NCBI GenBank assembly: GCA_902729315.2
Contig: LR746279.1
Span: 3,876,001 to 3,940,000, forward strand
Direction: 5' to 3'
DNA length: 64,000 nucleotides
Source of the DNA: Spirodela intermedia
Taxonomy: Eukaryota; Streptophyta; Magnoliopsida; Alismatales; Araceae
Numbering within the stretch: the stretch's first letter is position 1; each line of letters begins with the position of its first letter. A model generated the notes under the pieces. That model was not told where the DNA came from and made no database searches. It worked only from the letters and a program-made list of their open reading frames with translations. Shown here piece by piece: positions 63,763-64,000 of the stretch. Both the position numbers and the translations under genes were made by a program.

Positions 63763-64000
63763 TCAGAAGTTGCAGTCGAGCCCGCACTCTTCGAGGAGAG
63801 GGCCCTCCGCCTTGGGGAGGAATGGGTCGATGCGGACCCAGAGGAGAGAGAAGATGGAAGCGAGGAGGATGGACCAGACGATGACGATGGTGGGGGTCCT
63901 GTTCTGCCTCCCCAGGAGACCCTTGAGGAAAGGATAGAGGTGGACGATGACCCAGAAGGCGAAGAAGAGCCTCCCAAAGAGCGGCCCCCAGGACTCGTAC
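63763..64000 (-). CDS. CESA4: Cellulose synthase catalytic subunit, C-terminal part only
   Basis: The minus strand, read from the window edge, is open for 78 codons up to the TGA at 63763-63765. It begins [20 protein letters not shown], continues through [20 protein letters not shown] and [13 protein letters not shown], and ends EECGLDCNF. This is the end of a plant cellulose synthase: the last two membrane helices, joined by the conserved [16 protein letters not shown] loop, then the short cytosolic tail with its paired cysteines. The protein works in rosette complexes of the plasma membrane, extending beta-1,4-glucan from UDP-glucose. The RIDPFLPK...GPLL tail resembles the secondary-wall CESA4 class more than the primary-wall classes; that assignment is from memory and less certain than the family. 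Two residues follow the last Cys, where many CesAs stop. The gene continues beyond base 64000. Confidence 0.9.
   Translation of the reverse strand, partial: YESWGPLFGRLFFAFWVIVHLYPFLKGLLGRQNRTPTIVIVWSILLASIFSLLWVRIDPFLPKAEGPLLEECGLDCNF

Noticed and set aside
63411-63884. A 157-codon open frame on the + strand at the right edge
   Set aside because: It is antisense to the cellulose synthase terminal exon and its GAA/CT-rich 3' region; the minus-strand reading is clearly the real one.

Overview
The window is nuclear DNA of a flowering plant. Genes carry many GT-AG introns, first exons are GC-rich, introns and intergenic DNA are AT-rich, (CT)n and (GAA)n microsatellites are frequent, and decayed Ty1/copia retrotransposons fill the gaps. 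Protein details, such as the stromal processing peptidase sequence around its zinc site and C-terminus, look more like a commelinid monocot (banana, ginger or palm relatives) than a eudicot. That placement is an inference from remembered family sequences, not a search.

Layout. Bases 1-4980 are AT-rich and hold a decayed copia reverse transcriptase (about 2105-2570). A GC-rich island at 5000-6280 carries one small intronless gene (5463-5861, + strand, unknown function), with microsatellites on both sides. Bases 6290-14580 are again AT-rich. They include a long decayed copia element (about 9858-13030) that still shows gag zinc knuckle, integrase, reverse transcriptase and RNase H in order. From 14899 to 45581 (+) runs a complete 24-exon gene for the chloroplast stromal processing peptidase (SPP, M16 zinc metallopeptidase, 1273 residues as assembled here). 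From 49283 to 57128 (+) runs a complete 10-exon gene for a DnaJ-10-type co-chaperone (J domain plus DnaJ-X, 401 residues). Its promoter has site II-like TGGGCY motifs and its leader has a CT tract. Bases 57200-62640 show no recognisable gene. At the right edge, 63763-64000 (-) is the 3' end of a cellulose synthase catalytic subunit gene, closest by its tail to the secondary-wall CESA4 type; the rest lies outside the window.

The genes do not form an operon or pathway. SPP removes transit peptides from imported chloroplast precursors, the DnaJ protein would assist an Hsp70, and CesA makes cellulose at the plasma membrane. All three are housekeeping or structural plant genes that happen to be neighbours.

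I found no sign of a novel multi-gene system. The points most worth checking are splicing features: a GC-AG intron that protein conservation supports, a tandem NAG acceptor, an in-frame candidate cassette exon inside a 4.7-kb SPP intron, and tandem repeats that fill or form splice-site regions of the last DnaJ introns.
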